64,000 bases of DNA from Bifidobacterium panos (GCF_012932445.1 NZ_JAAIIJ010000002.1:124001-188000); one strand, 5' to 3'; shown: positions 44,258 through 55,330, counted from the stretch's first letter. Numbers and translations are program-made. The notes: generated from the sequence alone by a model not told the origin.

Positions 44258-44738
44258 TTCAAACTCCTCTCGATAATTCCGCCCGCACTTCCTCGAGCAA
44301 GCGGAAAACCTTAACACCCCAACCCCGAGCAGGGATGGGGGACACGACCCCACGCAACAGGGAACAACCACAAACAAACCGCCACACGGAGACGCTTAGC
44401 GCCAAAAATACTCCCCCCCCCAACAAAGCTGCCCTTTTTCAGGGTCCACATCAGGTCCACATCACACACATCAGAGCGCACTGGGCTGCTCGTCAACCCC
44501 CGTCGTTAATCGCCGCGTCCAAAACGAGCGCAACGGTTAAGGCGCACGCGGGCACAAAAATGTGGCGTTCTTCACTTATGGCGTTATAACGGCGTTTTCG
44601 CGCTGCACAGTTGCTAGGCTTCACTCTCAGACGCAAACCAACTTTACTTAAAACTAATTCGCGTCGACAAGAGCACGGGGTACACCCGTGACCCGAAGTC
44701 CACACGAACTGCCTTGGGCGGATAGAGGAGGGAACACC
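44258..44738. other. divergent intergenic region between two surface-protein genes
   Basis: The 481-bp region carries promoters for both flanking genes but no convincing gene. It contains a run of nine C (44413-44421), a direct repeat of AGGTCCACATCA-type sequence around 44442-44463, and a small hairpin CACGGGGTACACCCGTG near 44673. Short open frames here have no coding character. Confidence 0.6.
44413..44421. repeat. nine-base homopolymeric C tract
   Basis: The tract lies in the divergent region, 156 bp upstream of the CWB2 gene and 318 bp upstream of the pilin-like gene. Homopolymers this long are prone to slipped-strand length change, so expression could switch. On the minus strand it is a G tract. 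Confidence 0.8.
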
Positions 44739-47141
44739 ATGAAACACAAACTGCGTTGTTTGCTGGGCGCGCTGATCACGCTCAGTCTGATGCTCGGCGT
44801 GGGAGCGGCGAGCACCGTAGCGTATAGCGCGGATGCCGGTTCCGATGCATCGCAATATTTCCATCCGACCATCACCACCGAATCGGATTACGTTGCCAAC
44901 CTCCAGTATGCATCATTCAATGTGAAATACACCATCGACCACGGCAAGATAAATGCCGGCGATTACATCGACGTCACCGTGCCGGATACCTTGAAAGACG
45001 TGTCGCTGTCGTACAGCTCCCTGCTGTTCTCCGGCAAGCAGGACTTGGGGCAGGGCAAATACAGGCTCATCTTCAATGAGAAGGCCATCAACGGCATCTC
45101 GGGATCGTTCTCCATCTCCGCGTTCGGCAATAACGACACCTACGCGGCGACAACCGCCACTGTCACCGTGGGCAATGCCTCCAAAACTATCACGGTGGGT
45201 GCCGGACGCCACGACACCGGGCCGACGAAGGAGTATCGCGCAATCGTCAAATGGGCGCATGACGGTCAAGGGTACCAGCAAGATACCTCGGAAACTGGCG
45301 TATACAATCCCGATCAAGACGTGACCATCAACTATGCCATTGCGGTGAATCCGCGACTTTCCCAGATACAAGACGTCACGGTGACCGACTCCGTCCCCGA
45401 GGCGGCAACGGTCGTCCCCTCTTCCATTCGCATTCTGACCGTCAACCCGGATAATACAGGTGGCCCTGAACTCTCCCAGGAGGAAGTCGCCAAAATCTCC
45501 ACGGTGAACGGTAATGATCTCTCCTTCAACTTCAGCAACATGCTGGACGGCACGAAGTATTACCGCGTGCAATACTCGGTAACCATCCCCAAGGGAACCA
45601 AGGCCGCCATTAAGAACACCGCCAAGATCGAATACGGCTCCTCCGCGATCAAGGATGTGGAAGCCTCCACTTTCACAGTCAAGCCCATGTCCGGATACAG
45701 CGCCTCGCTGGGCTACAAGAGCGTCGACAAGACCAAAGTCACCAATGATCCCAGCGACCAGACCGTGACCTATACGATTTCGTTCGAGAATGATCAGGAG
45801 TTCGCTGCGGGCGAGATCAACCTTACGGACGAGCTTGATTCCGATGTCACGTATATGGATTCCTATGGCTCCGACTACTTCTCGCTGAGCTACGACCAAG
45901 CCACCAATGCCGTGCACATCACCAACAAGAAGGCGATCCCGGCCTCCATGAAGCAGGACGTCACCATCGTGACGGATTTCAGCAAGGTGAAGGTGGGGCA
46001 GACCGTCTCCAACACCGTTGGCGGCAACACCGTCAAAACCAAGAAGGCTGACGGCTCGCTGACGCTGACCGCCCGCAAGAGCGTTGACGGCGAAGCTCCC
46101 GGCAACCGCACCTTCGACTTCGAGCTGCTGGATGAGAGCGGCAAGATTCTGCAGACGAAGCAGAACGGCGAAGACGGAACCATCTCCTTCGACCAGATTG
46201 ACTACGGCGAGGGTGACAGCGGCAAGACGTTCATTTACACCGTGCGTGAGTCGACGAATCAGAAGCTCAACGGCTATACGCTCGATAATTCCGTCTATAC
46301 GGTGACGGTGACCCCGATTGACGAGGACAACGACCTACAGTTCGAATGCATACCGACGATTACCAAGAACGACTCGGTTGTTGACGCCATCTCCTTCAAC
46401 AACACCACCGTCAAAACTGAGGTGGCCGTGAGCAAGAAGTGGGTCGGCAAGGCTTCGGACAAGGCAGTGATCGATCTGCTCGCCAACGGCGAGGAGACCG
46501 GCAAGAGCGTGACTTTGAGCGCCGACAACGACTGGAAGGGCGCTTTCGCGGACTTGGCTGAATACGACGATGATGGCGCCAAGATCGCCTACACCGTGAA
46601 GGAACGGGCCATCGAGGGGTATTCCTCGAAGGTGTCGGGCGATGCCGAGAGCGGCTTCGTCGTGACCAATACGTTGGTGGAGGACAGTTCACCCGATGAG
46701 GATAAGCCTGCGGACGAGCCGTCTGACACGGACAAGCCGTCCGATACGGACGAACCGTCTGACACGGACGAACCGTCTGACACGGACGAACCGTCCGATA
46801 CCGACAAGCCGTCCGACACAGACGAACCGTCCGATACCGACAAGCCGTCCGACACAGACGAACCGTCCGATACCGACAAGCCCTCCAATACAGACGAACC
46901 GTCCGATACCGACAAGCCCTCCAATACAGACGAACCGTCCGATACGGACAAGTCATCCAGCACGACCAAGCCCGAGTCCACGGCCAAGTCCACGACCAAG
47001 TCGTCTGCCGATACAGGCAAGTCCGAGAGCACCTTGGCTGAGACCGGAAGCACCATCGCGTGGATTGCGGCGATAAGCCTGCTGTGCGTCATTGCGGGAA
47101 TGGCCGCCGTGATCATCATCCGTCGCACCAAGAAGCACTGA
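44739..47141 (+). CDS. LPXTG-type surface protein with pilin isopeptide and Cna-B-like domains
   Basis: An 800-residue protein. Signal peptide (LLGALITLSLMLGVGAAST), several Ig-like adhesin domains (about 40-450), a pilin isopeptide linker-type domain (NRTFDFELLDESGKILQTKQ), a Cna-B domain (VAVSKKWVGKASDKAVIDLL, VKERAIEGYSSKV), thirteen PSDTD[EK]-type repeats as a wall-spanning stalk, then sorting signal LAETG, a hydrophobic helix and RRTKKH. Alanine replaces proline in LPXTG. No sortase or second pilin lies next to it, so it is probably a single adhesin. GAGGAGGGA precedes the ATG at 44739. Confidence 0.93.
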   Translation: MKHKLRCLLGALITLSLMLGVGAASTVAYSADAGSDASQYFHPTITTESDYVANLQYASFNVKYTIDHGKINAGDYIDVTVPDTLKDVSLSYSSLLFSGKQDLGQGKYRLIFNEKAINGISGSFSISAFGNNDTYAATTATVTVGNASKTITVGAGRHDTGPTKEYRAIVKWAHDGQGYQQDTSETGVYNPDQDVTINYAIAVNPRLSQIQDVTVTDSVPEAATVVPSSIRILTVNPDNTGGPELSQEEVAKISTVNGNDLSFNFSNMLDGTKYYRVQYSVTIPKGTKAAIKNTAKIEYGSSAIKDVEASTFTVKPMSGYSASLGYKSVDKTKVTNDPSDQTVTYTISFENDQEFAAGEINLTDELDSDVTYMDSYGSDYFSLSYDQATNAVHITNKKAIPASMKQDVTIVTDFSKVKVGQTVSNTVGGNTVKTKKADGSLTLTARKSVDGEAPGNRTFDFELLDESGKILQTKQNGEDGTISFDQIDYGEGDSGKTFIYTVRESTNQKLNGYTLDNSVYTVTVTPIDEDNDLQFECIPTITKNDSVVDAISFNNTTVKTEVAVSKKWVGKASDKAVIDLLANGEETGKSVTLSADNDWKGAFADLAEYDDDGAKIAYTVKERAIEGYSSKVSGDAESGFVVTNTLVEDSSPDEDKPADEPSDTDKPSDTDEPSDTDEPSDTDEPSDTDKPSDTDEPSDTDKPSDTDEPSDTDKPSNTDEPSDTDKPSNTDEPSDTDKSSSTTKPESTAKSTTKSSADTGKSESTLAETGSTIAWIAAISLLCVIAGMAAVIIIRRTKKH
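46719..46952 (+). repeat. 18-bp coding tandem repeat, thirteen copies
   Basis: CCGTCYGAYACGGACRAR-type units encode PSDTDK, PSDTDE or PSNTDE. Several are identical over 36-bp double units, a substrate for length variation by slippage or recombination. They form the stalk of the protein at 44739. Confidence 0.9.
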
Positions 47142-47189
47142 TAATGACTCGTCGCCCATCTCCTTAACACGGTGATGTGACGACACCCT

Positions 47190-47222
47190 GATTGGCCTTG
47201 CGTCCCCCTCGCAAGGCCAATC
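47190..47222 (+). terminator. terminator of the pilin-like gene
   Basis: GATTGGCCTTGCG and CGCAAGGCCAATC form a perfect 13-bp stem with a short loop, followed by TTTTATTTTG. It lies 49 bp after the stop codon. Confidence 0.88.
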
Positions 47223-47339
47223 TTTTATTTTGCCCACATTTTGCCCGCATTTTGCCCGCATTGTTTCGAGGAACGTGGGGAAAATGCAAGCAATCAGCGG
47301 AAAATAAGGCAAGGCAAACCCCAGAAAACAAAGAGAAAA

Positions 47340-47357
47340 CCCACTGTTTCCAGTGGG
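47340..47357 (-). terminator. terminator of tRNA-Leu(TAA)
   Basis: CCCACTG-TTTC-CAGTGGG forms a 7-bp stem just downstream of the tRNA on the minus strand, followed there by TTTTCTCTTTGTTTTC. Confidence 0.8.
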
Positions 47358-47366
47358 TGCGAAATG

Positions 47367-47446
47367 TGCCTCCGACGGGACTCGAACCCGTAAGCCGAAG
47401 CGGCTGATTTTAAGTCAGCTGCGTATACCAATTTCGCCACGGAGGC
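47367..47446 (-). tRNA. tRNA-Leu, anticodon TAA
   Basis: An 80-nt cloverleaf: acceptor GCCTCCG / CGGAGGC, anticodon stem GCTGA / TCAGC around CTTAAAA, a leucine-type variable stem-loop (GC-TTCG-GC), T arm ACGGG TTCGAGT CCCGT, discriminator A, no encoded CCA. It reads UUA codons and is of normal class II form, in contrast to the tRNA at 4382. Confidence 0.96.
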
Positions 47447-47485
47447 TTGCGGCCGGCACAACCAGCCGATTGCCATTGTACGTTA

Positions 47486-48484
47486 TCAAGAGGTCAAGAG
47501 ACGACGACCGTAATCGAGCACGATGCCGTCAAGCAGACCGTGTTCGCTGGCCACGAACGAATCAATACCCTCACCATGATCAGCCTGAGCGGCCTGACTG
47601 ACCTTGGCCAGCACACGATTCCACACCACAGCACCGCCGCCCACTACGTCGACGCGCCCGGGGTGGATGGTTTTGTATGTGCGGCGTTCGGCGCGGCTCA
47701 TGCGCAGGAACTTGTCATCCACTGCGTACGCCTCGCTCACGGGCAGGCGATATCCGTCGACGGCCCGGTGGTCGTATTCGGTCAATCCCAATGCCAGCGC
47801 GGTCATCGTGGTCACGGTGCCGGACACGCCGATGATTGTGCGTGCGCGCCCAGCCGGAACCGTGCGGAACGCCTCGTCGATGTGCGCGTCGATGTCCTCG
47901 ATGGCACGCGCGATTTCATCTTCGGTAGGCGGGTCGGTTTTTAAATGACGTTCGGTCATGCGCACGGAGCCGACGTTCATTGAAAACGCGGCCTGCACCT
48001 GCCCGGCGGGGGCGTTCTGCCCATCGCCACCAAGCACCAGTTCGGTCGACCCACCGCCAAGATCGACCACCAGATAGGGGGGTTTCAAAGCGCTGCGGTC
48101 GACCACGCTGGTCGCGCCAAGAAAGCTCAAATCCGCCTCTTCGGCGCCGTCGATGACCTCGGGGCGCACGCCGAGAATGCTCTCGATGCCGCTCTCGAAT
48201 TCCTCGCGGTTCTCGGCGTCACGGGTGGCGGAAGTGGCCACGAAGCGCAAATCATCCACTGGGTGCTGTGCAAGAATGTCGGCAAACTCGCGCGCCGCAG
48301 CGTAGGCGCGTTCAAGCGCTTCGTCGGCGAAACGGTGGGTTTTGTCCACACCCTGCCCGAGGCGAATCACACGCAACTGACGCGGCACAATCTCACTCAT
48401 GCCCTGCTCGTCGACGCGAGCCACTTTCAATCGGATGGAATTGGTGCCGCAATCGATGCCGGCGACGGTGACTGCTTTGCTCAT
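47486..48484 (-). CDS. ppx: Ppx/GppA-family exopolyphosphatase
   Basis: A 332-residue hydrolase of the ASKHA fold. Phosphate loops are GIDCGTNSIRLKV and VVDLGGGSTELVLG; catalytic-type Glu lies in RDAENREEF. It removes terminal phosphate from polyphosphate or converts pppGpp to ppGpp; this short one-unit form is the actinobacterial type. It starts at 48484 with a 4-bp overlap (ATGA) with the DUF501 gene. It is the last gene of the eno group. Confidence 0.93.
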   Translation of the reverse strand: MSKAVTVAGIDCGTNSIRLKVARVDEQGMSEIVPRQLRVIRLGQGVDKTHRFADEALERAYAAAREFADILAQHPVDDLRFVATSATRDAENREEFESGIESILGVRPEVIDGAEEADLSFLGATSVVDRSALKPPYLVVDLGGGSTELVLGGDGQNAPAGQVQAAFSMNVGSVRMTERHLKTDPPTEDEIARAIEDIDAHIDEAFRTVPAGRARTIIGVSGTVTTMTALALGLTEYDHRAVDGYRLPVSEAYAVDDKFLRMSRAERRTYKTIHPGRVDVVGGGAVVWNRVLAKVSQAAQADHGEGIDSFVASEHGLLDGIVLDYGRRLLTS

Positions 48485-49077
48485 TGCCTCTCGTCCTCTT
48501 CGCTTTGTTCCGGCTCACTTTGCTCCGGCCAGTCCACACTACAACGACAGAGCGTGGGGCTGAACTCGTCTTTCACCCGTTCAAGCACCATATCGCCAAT
48601 TGGGTTCGTGCCCGACCCCATCACCAGCGACTGCGCGACCAGCGCATGCAGACACTTGACGCGAGTGGGCATTCCACCGGCGGACGTGCCCTCGATATGC
48701 TCCTCGCTGTCCCCCAGTTGCGCGGCCACGGCGTGACGGAACTCAAGATAAAGCTGATGCGCGCGCTCATAAGCCGCTTTCGTTTCGGCATCGTTCTCGA
48801 CCAATGCGCCATATTCGCGCATCGTGCCCTCCGCTTCGACATGCGAAGCCGCCTTCACCGCCTCGGGGCTGGTCAGATAGCAGGTGGTGGGAAACGGCAC
48901 GCCGCCCGGCAGCAAGGGCCTCGTGACGACGGCGAGTGGACGCCCGCATGCGCAACGGGCACCGACCGCAACCATGCCGCGCGGATATCTGCCCAACTGA
49001 CGTTCCACAATGGCGATATCGCGCGCATCGAGCGGTGAGGCGAGAAGGTGTTGGGCCAGCTGGATGGGATCGGTCAC
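48481..49077 (-). CDS. DUF501 domain protein
   Basis: The 198-residue protein has an unknown function. Conserved features visible: ALVAQSLVMGSGTNPIGD near the C terminus, GGMPTRVKCLHALVA, FPTTCYLT and GARCACGRP (two Cys). It lies between divIC and ppx with 4-bp overlaps on both sides (GTGA and ATGA), the standard order in Actinobacteria. A GTG start is used. The C terminus is Glu-rich. Confidence 0.92.
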   Translation of the reverse strand: MTDPIQLAQHLLASPLDARDIAIVERQLGRYPRGMVAVGARCACGRPLAVVTRPLLPGGVPFPTTCYLTSPEAVKAASHVEAEGTMREYGALVENDAETKAAYERAHQLYLEFRHAVAAQLGDSEEHIEGTSAGGMPTRVKCLHALVAQSLVMGSGTNPIGDMVLERVKDEFSPTLCRCSVDWPEQSEPEQSEEDERQ

Positions 49078-49607
49078 TGCTTGTTCTCCTGATTGCTTTC
49101 CTGCTTGTCGTCTTGTGTATCGCTCTGTTGCTGATCGGCTGAATCGGTTTGCTTGTCATCCTCCTGATCGGCTTCTTTGAAGGAGTATGACAGTTCGCTG
49201 TACCACGGCAGCTGTTTCGATTGGGTTGAAGACCCCGAGCTGCTCTCCTGCTGTTCCGCTTCCTCGCCAGTGACGGCTTGCGGGTTGAGCACATGCACGG
49301 ACTGCTCGCCGGGGAACACGAAACCGAGACGGTCGCGGGCCTGCGCTGCCACATAAGACGTATCGTCCCAACGGGAGATGTCGTTCTCCAGCTCCTGTTT
49401 CTGGGCGATCAGAGCGGCTTCCTGGCGCTTGAGACTATTGAGATGAGACAAATCGGCCGCATAGACGTTGAGCGTGGAAACAAGCTGAATGACGCCGACT
49501 GCAACGATGAACAGGGATACGAAAAACGCGATCGGCCCCGAATTAATGGAACGCTTGGGTGGAGTCTTCTCCTCTCCGCGAGTTGCTTTGCGATCCCGTG
49601 TGCTCAT
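49074..49607 (-). CDS. DivIC/FtsB-family septum formation initiator protein
   Basis: A 177-residue bitopic membrane protein. Short basic cytoplasmic N terminus, one transmembrane helix (PIAFFVSLFIVAVGVIQLV), a coiled coil (LNSLKRQEAALIAQKQELEN) and ARDRLGFVFPGE, the family motif after the coiled coil. The C terminus is a long Gln/Asp/Glu-rich tail. It bridges early and late divisome proteins. The open frame continues upstream through enolase antisense-frame sequence; the ATG at 49607 is the credible start. Confidence 0.9.
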   Translation of the reverse strand: MSTRDRKATRGEEKTPPKRSINSGPIAFFVSLFIVAVGVIQLVSTLNVYAADLSHLNSLKRQEAALIAQKQELENDISRWDDTSYVAAQARDRLGFVFPGEQSVHVLNPQAVTGEEAEQQESSSGSSTQSKQLPWYSELSYSFKEADQEDDKQTDSADQQQSDTQDDKQESNQENKQ

Positions 49608-49674
49608 GCTCACCAAACTACCCGTCACGTTCGACGGACTCACGCAGCAAAGCAACGTAAAGCAACATAAAGCA

Positions 49675-49709
49675 AAGGGTGAAGGAACCCCGAAGAGTCC
49701 TTCACCCTT
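49675..49709 (-). terminator. hairpin after eno
   Basis: AAGGGTGAAGGA and TCCTTCACCCTT form a perfect 12-bp stem with an 11-nt loop, 38 bp past the eno stop. It probably reduces read-through into divIC. Confidence 0.82.
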
Positions 49710-49746
49710 ATCGTCATGACTGTCACGCGCTTTCAAGCGCGGGATA

Positions 49747-51054
<1,308 letters not shown>

Positions 51055-51145
51055 TTAAACACGTTAGGTTGTGATGTCATTGCCAAGAATAGTGGTATTG
51101 ATGGACGGTTGGGTGCTTCGTGTTGTTAGCGCTCACAGCACGTTT

Positions 51146-54100
51146 TTATCGCTGAGCTGCCGGCTTCCACGCAAGGTCATCAAGCAACTGACTGACCCAC
51201 AACACCACCTGATCGCCGCTCATGGGCTCGCCGCCAAGCGAGCCGGCGAACGGCGCGGGCACGATCAGCTGATGCGTCACCGGGCGATATTGCGCACCCT
51301 TGTAGATTCTCGACATGCGCATTTGCACCGATTCGGGCGGATCGATGCGACCAATGCGCACGCGGTTCGACTGGCACAGAATCTCACTGACACCCACCTT
51401 GCGCGCCTTGAACTTCAGCCGCGCCACATCGAACAGCGCCTCGAATTGCTTGGGCGGCTCGCCATAGCGATCCTTCAACTCGTCACGCAACTCGCTTAAA
51501 TCCTCTTCGCAGCGCGCGGCGGCGAGCTTGCGATAAGCCTCAAGACGCAACTTGTCGGAATCGATGTAATCGACCGGAATACAGGCTTCAATGGGCAAAT
51601 CCACCGATACGGCCACGGGTTCGGCCGGCTTGCCTGGCTCCTTGTAAGCCTCGACCGCCTCGGACACCATGCGCACATACAGGTCGAAACCAACACCCTC
51701 GATATGGCCGGACTGCTCGTCACCCAGCAGGTTGCCGGTGCCGCGCAGCTCCAAGTCCTTCATCGCCACGTCGAAGCCGGAGCCGAGCGCGGTGTTTTGC
51801 GCGATGGTGGCGAGCCTGTCGTGCGACTGCTGGGTCATCGGTTTGGATGGGTCGTAGAGGAAATAGGCGTAAGCGCGCTCACGGCCGCGGCCGACGCGCC
51901 CACGCAACTGGTGCAGCTGACTCAAGCCGAATCGATCCGCATGGTCGACGATCAGCGTGTTCGCGTTCGAAATATCCAAGCCCGTCTCAATGATGGTGGT
52001 GCACACCAGCACATCGATGTCACGATGCCAGAAATCGCGAATGACCTGATCGAGCTGCCTCTCGGCCATCTTGCCGTGCGCGATGCCGACATGTGCTTCG
52101 GGAACCAGCGTGTGGATGTTCTCGGCGATACGCGAGATATCCTCGACGCGGTTGTGCACATAGAACACCTGCCCGCCGCGCAACAGCTCGCGGCGCACGG
52201 CGGCGGCCACTTGCGCGTCCTCGTAGGCACCCACATACGTGAGCACGGGCAGGCGATCCTCGGGCGGGGTGGCGAGCGTGGACATCTCGCGAATGCCGGT
52301 GACCGCCATCTCCAGCGTGCGCGGGATGGGCGTGGCCGACAGGCTCAGCACGTCAACGTTGGTGCGCAGGGCTTTGAGCGTCTCCTTATGCTCGACACCG
52401 AAACGCTGCTCCTCGTCGATAATCACCAGCCCCAGATCCTTGAACTTAATCTTCGGATTGAGCAGCTTGTGCGTGCCAATCACAATGTCGACCTCGCCGG
52501 AGGCAAGGGAGGCGATGGTTCCTTCGATTTCCTTGGGTTTCTGGAAGCGGCTCATCGCGGCCACATTGACAGGGAAGCCCTCATAGCGCTCGGTGAACGT
52601 CTCGAAATGCTGCTGGACGAGCAGCGTGGTGGGCACGAGCACGGCCACCTGTTTGCCGTCCTGCACCGCTTTAAACGCGGCGCGCACGGCGATCTCCGTT
52701 TTGCCGAAGCCCACATCGCCGCAGATCAGGCGATCCATCGGGCGCGGCTGTTGCATATCAGCCTTCACCTCGTCGATGGTGGTGAGCTGGTCGGCGGTTT
52801 CCTGATATGGGAAGGCGTCCTCAAGCTCCTTCTGCCACGGGGTGTCGGGGCTGAAGGCGAAGCCGGGCGTGCGCTGGCGGGCCGAATACAGTTTGACCAA
52901 GTCGTCGGCGATTTCACGCACATGCTTGCGCGCCTTGGCTTTGGTGGCGGCCCAGTCGGAGCCGCCGAGCTTGTTGAGTTTGGGGGCTTCGGTGCCGATG
53001 TATTTGCTCACCTGGTCGAGCTGGTCGGTGGGGATGAACAGTTTGTCGGTCGGAGCGCCGCGCTTGGAGGGGGCATATTCGATGACAAGGTATTCGCGCG
53101 TGGTTTTGTTCGCTCCGGTACCGATGGCGCGTTGGCGCATTTCGACGAAGCGGCCAATGCCATGCTGCTCATGCACGACGTAATCGCCGGATTTCAGTTC
53201 CATCAGATCGATGGCTTTGCGGCGGCGTTTCGGCGTTTTGGCCTGATCTGCGGCACTGGCGCGCCCGGTGATGTCGCGCTCGGTGAGCAATGCGATTTTC
53301 GCGGGGGCATCGACGAAGCCATCGAGGCTGCGCGAGCAAATGGCCGTGAAACGCGTGATGCCGGTTTCGTTGATTACGCGCTTCAAGCGGGCGAGCGTGC
53401 CTTGCGCGGGTGCGGTGACGGTCAGCTCATAGCCTTCGGCGATAAGGCCTTCGATGCCCGCCGCAGCTTTGGTTTCATCGCCGCGGAACGCAGCCGGGGC
53501 CTGTGCCGCGATGCGCACGCGACCGGGGCGGCTGTCGTCCACACCGAAATCGGTAAGCGACATCACCTCACGATGGGAATATCCCAACGCACTCACCGTC
53601 TCGTCGAAATCAAAGAAGCTGGCCTGATCGAAACTAATCGGCGCGCCACCGTGGCCTGAGGCCGCGACATGCCAGCTGGCGGCAAGGAACTCGTTCGCCG
53701 TTTTCGCCAAATCCGCGGCGGCACGGCGCAGTTTCTCCGGGTCGCACAGCATCACGGTCGCGTTGTCCGGCAACATGCCGGCCACCGGTTCCATATCGCT
53801 CACCAGCGCGGGCATCAGCGATTCCATGCCTTCGACGGGGATGGCGTTGGCAATGGATTCGAGCATGTCTTCGGCGTTCGGAATCGAACCGATGAGGCCT
53901 TTGGCACGCTCGCGCACCGCGGGTGTCAGTTGCAGTTCACGGCAGGGCGTGGCCCAAATGGTTGCGATGGCGTCGCCGTATGTGCGCTGGTCGGAAGCGT
54001 GGAACTCCTTGATGGCGTCTATTTCGTCACCGAAGAACTCGATGCGCACTGGGTGCGGCGCGGTGGGAGGGAACACGTCGAGGATGCCGCCGCGCACCGC

Positions 54101-54700
54101 GAATTCGCCGCGGTTCATCACCAGTTCGACGCGGGTGTATGCGTGCTCGACCAGACGCGACACCGCCTTGTCGAGCGGCAACTCCTGCCCCGACGTGAAC
54201 ACCAGCGGTTCGACGTCGGCAAGGCCGGCGACGACCGGCTGGATGAGCGAGCGCACCGGCATGACGAGGAGGCGAATGGGGCCGAACATCGGATTGCCGG
54301 CGTTGGGGTGCTTGAGTCGGCGGAACACGGCCATACGGCTGGCAACTGTGTCGGCTCGGGGGCTCAAACGCTCGTGCGGCAAGGTCTCCCATGCCTCGAG
54401 TTGCGCGATGTCATTTGGATCGCCGTTGTACCACGAACGCAATGCGCCCACGGTTTCCTCGGCTTCGCGGCTCGACGCGACGACCATCACCACCGGTTTG
54501 CCGGAGCCTGCAATGGCTGCGGCCAAGGCCGGACGGATGCCGGGCGGAGCGCCGACAACCAGCGAGGCGTTCACATCTTCGGGCGGCGTGACCTCGCCGG
54601 CAGCCACCGCATGGAACGCGGGGTCGGCGCGCAGGGATTCGATCAGCCCGGCAAGACTGCCGTCACCGGCACTCGTCACGGCGCGCACGTCAGCGGCCAT
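51146..54700 (-). CDS. mfd: transcription-repair coupling factor
   Basis: A 1184-residue translocase that removes stalled RNA polymerase and recruits UvrA. UvrB-homology region at the N terminus, RNA polymerase-interaction domain near the middle (SGDYVVHEQHGIGRFVEMRQ), Walker A GDVGFGKTE, DEEQ box (IIDEEQRFGV), TRG/helicase VI motif GRVGRGRERAYAY, and a C-terminal TRCF domain. I chose the ATG at 54700, inside the end of pth (11-bp overlap, ATGGCCGCTGA). The same pathway uses uvrB at 7250. Confidence 0.97.
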   Translation of the reverse strand: MAADVRAVTSAGDGSLAGLIESLRADPAFHAVAAGEVTPPEDVNASLVVGAPPGIRPALAAAIAGSGKPVVMVVASSREAEETVGALRSWYNGDPNDIAQLEAWETLPHERLSPRADTVASRMAVFRRLKHPNAGNPMFGPIRLLVMPVRSLIQPVVAGLADVEPLVFTSGQELPLDKAVSRLVEHAYTRVELVMNRGEFAVRGGILDVFPPTAPHPVRIEFFGDEIDAIKEFHASDQRTYGDAIATIWATPCRELQLTPAVRERAKGLIGSIPNAEDMLESIANAIPVEGMESLMPALVSDMEPVAGMLPDNATVMLCDPEKLRRAAADLAKTANEFLAASWHVAASGHGGAPISFDQASFFDFDETVSALGYSHREVMSLTDFGVDDSRPGRVRIAAQAPAAFRGDETKAAAGIEGLIAEGYELTVTAPAQGTLARLKRVINETGITRFTAICSRSLDGFVDAPAKIALLTERDITGRASAADQAKTPKRRRKAIDLMELKSGDYVVHEQHGIGRFVEMRQRAIGTGANKTTREYLVIEYAPSKRGAPTDKLFIPTDQLDQVSKYIGTEAPKLNKLGGSDWAATKAKARKHVREIADDLVKLYSARQRTPGFAFSPDTPWQKELEDAFPYQETADQLTTIDEVKADMQQPRPMDRLICGDVGFGKTEIAVRAAFKAVQDGKQVAVLVPTTLLVQQHFETFTERYEGFPVNVAAMSRFQKPKEIEGTIASLASGEVDIVIGTHKLLNPKIKFKDLGLVIIDEEQRFGVEHKETLKALRTNVDVLSLSATPIPRTLEMAVTGIREMSTLATPPEDRLPVLTYVGAYEDAQVAAAVRRELLRGGQVFYVHNRVEDISRIAENIHTLVPEAHVGIAHGKMAERQLDQVIRDFWHRDIDVLVCTTIIETGLDISNANTLIVDHADRFGLSQLHQLRGRVGRGRERAYAYFLYDPSKPMTQQSHDRLATIAQNTALGSGFDVAMKDLELRGTGNLLGDEQSGHIEGVGFDLYVRMVSEAVEAYKEPGKPAEPVAVSVDLPIEACIPVDYIDSDKLRLEAYRKLAAARCEEDLSELRDELKDRYGEPPKQFEALFDVARLKFKARKVGVSEILCQSNRVRIGRIDPPESVQMRMSRIYKGAQYRPVTHQLIVPAPFAGSLGGEPMSGDQVVLWVSQLLDDLAWKPAAQR

Positions 54701-55280
54701 TGAACTTCTCCTGGGTTTTGGCAAGACCGGCGAACATGATGTCTTCGGTGGCATCGGCACCGTCCGCCAGAAAGTCCGGCAGTTGCTTGCGCTGATCCGG
54801 GCCGAACCCGCCCAGCACCCAGTTGATCGTGTTGTCATGGCCGCGTTGGGCGTGCCCCACTCCCATGCGCACGCGAGCGTATTTCGGGGTGTTCAGTGAC
54901 CTGTCGATGGATTTGATGCCGTTGTGACCGCCGGCCGAGCCACCGGCTTTGACCTTGATGCGGCCGAAATCGAGATCCATGTCGTCATGAATGACGATGA
55001 CATGATCGGGTTCGATTTGATAATATGCGCAAATCGAGGCGACGGCGTTGCCGGAATCGTTCATATAGGTCAGCGGTTTGGCCAGAAAGAACTTCTGGGT
55101 ACGCCCCTCAAGGCTCATCATGCCTTTGCCCAACAGGGCAAGGCCTTTGTGGTCGGAAAAATTGACTTGCCATCGTTGCGCCAGCACGTCCGCCGTCATA
55201 AAGCCCATATTGTGCCGAGTGCCCTCGTATTTGCTCCCCGGATTGCCCAAGCCGGCGATCAGCCAGAATTCCGATGCCAT
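54690..55280 (-). CDS. pth: peptidyl-tRNA hydrolase
   Basis: A 196-residue enzyme recycling peptidyl-tRNA released early from ribosomes. GLGNPGSKYEGTRHNMGFM holds the catalytic His; PLTYMNDSGNAV, VIVIHDDMDLDFGRIKVKAG and GGHNGIKSI complete the active site. Length normal. Its stop lies inside the mfd start, so the two are translationally coupled. Confidence 0.97.
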   Translation of the reverse strand: MASEFWLIAGLGNPGSKYEGTRHNMGFMTADVLAQRWQVNFSDHKGLALLGKGMMSLEGRTQKFFLAKPLTYMNDSGNAVASICAYYQIEPDHVIVIHDDMDLDFGRIKVKAGGSAGGHNGIKSIDRSLNTPKYARVRMGVGHAQRGHDNTINWVLGGFGPDQRKQLPDFLADGADATEDIMFAGLAKTQEKFNGR

Positions 55281-55330
55281 ACCGTTTAACCTCTAATAGC
55301 GACGCTGTTCCAACCGGCTTATTGTACAGC

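Noticed and set aside
44258..44496. Poly-C tract as a coding frameshift switch in the CWB2 gene
   Set aside because: A good ribosome binding site and signal peptide place the start at 44257, downstream of the tract; only a promoter effect is plausible.
44739..47141. Sortase-dependent pilus operon
   Set aside because: There is no sortase and no second pilin in the neighbourhood, so a single anchored adhesin is the better reading.
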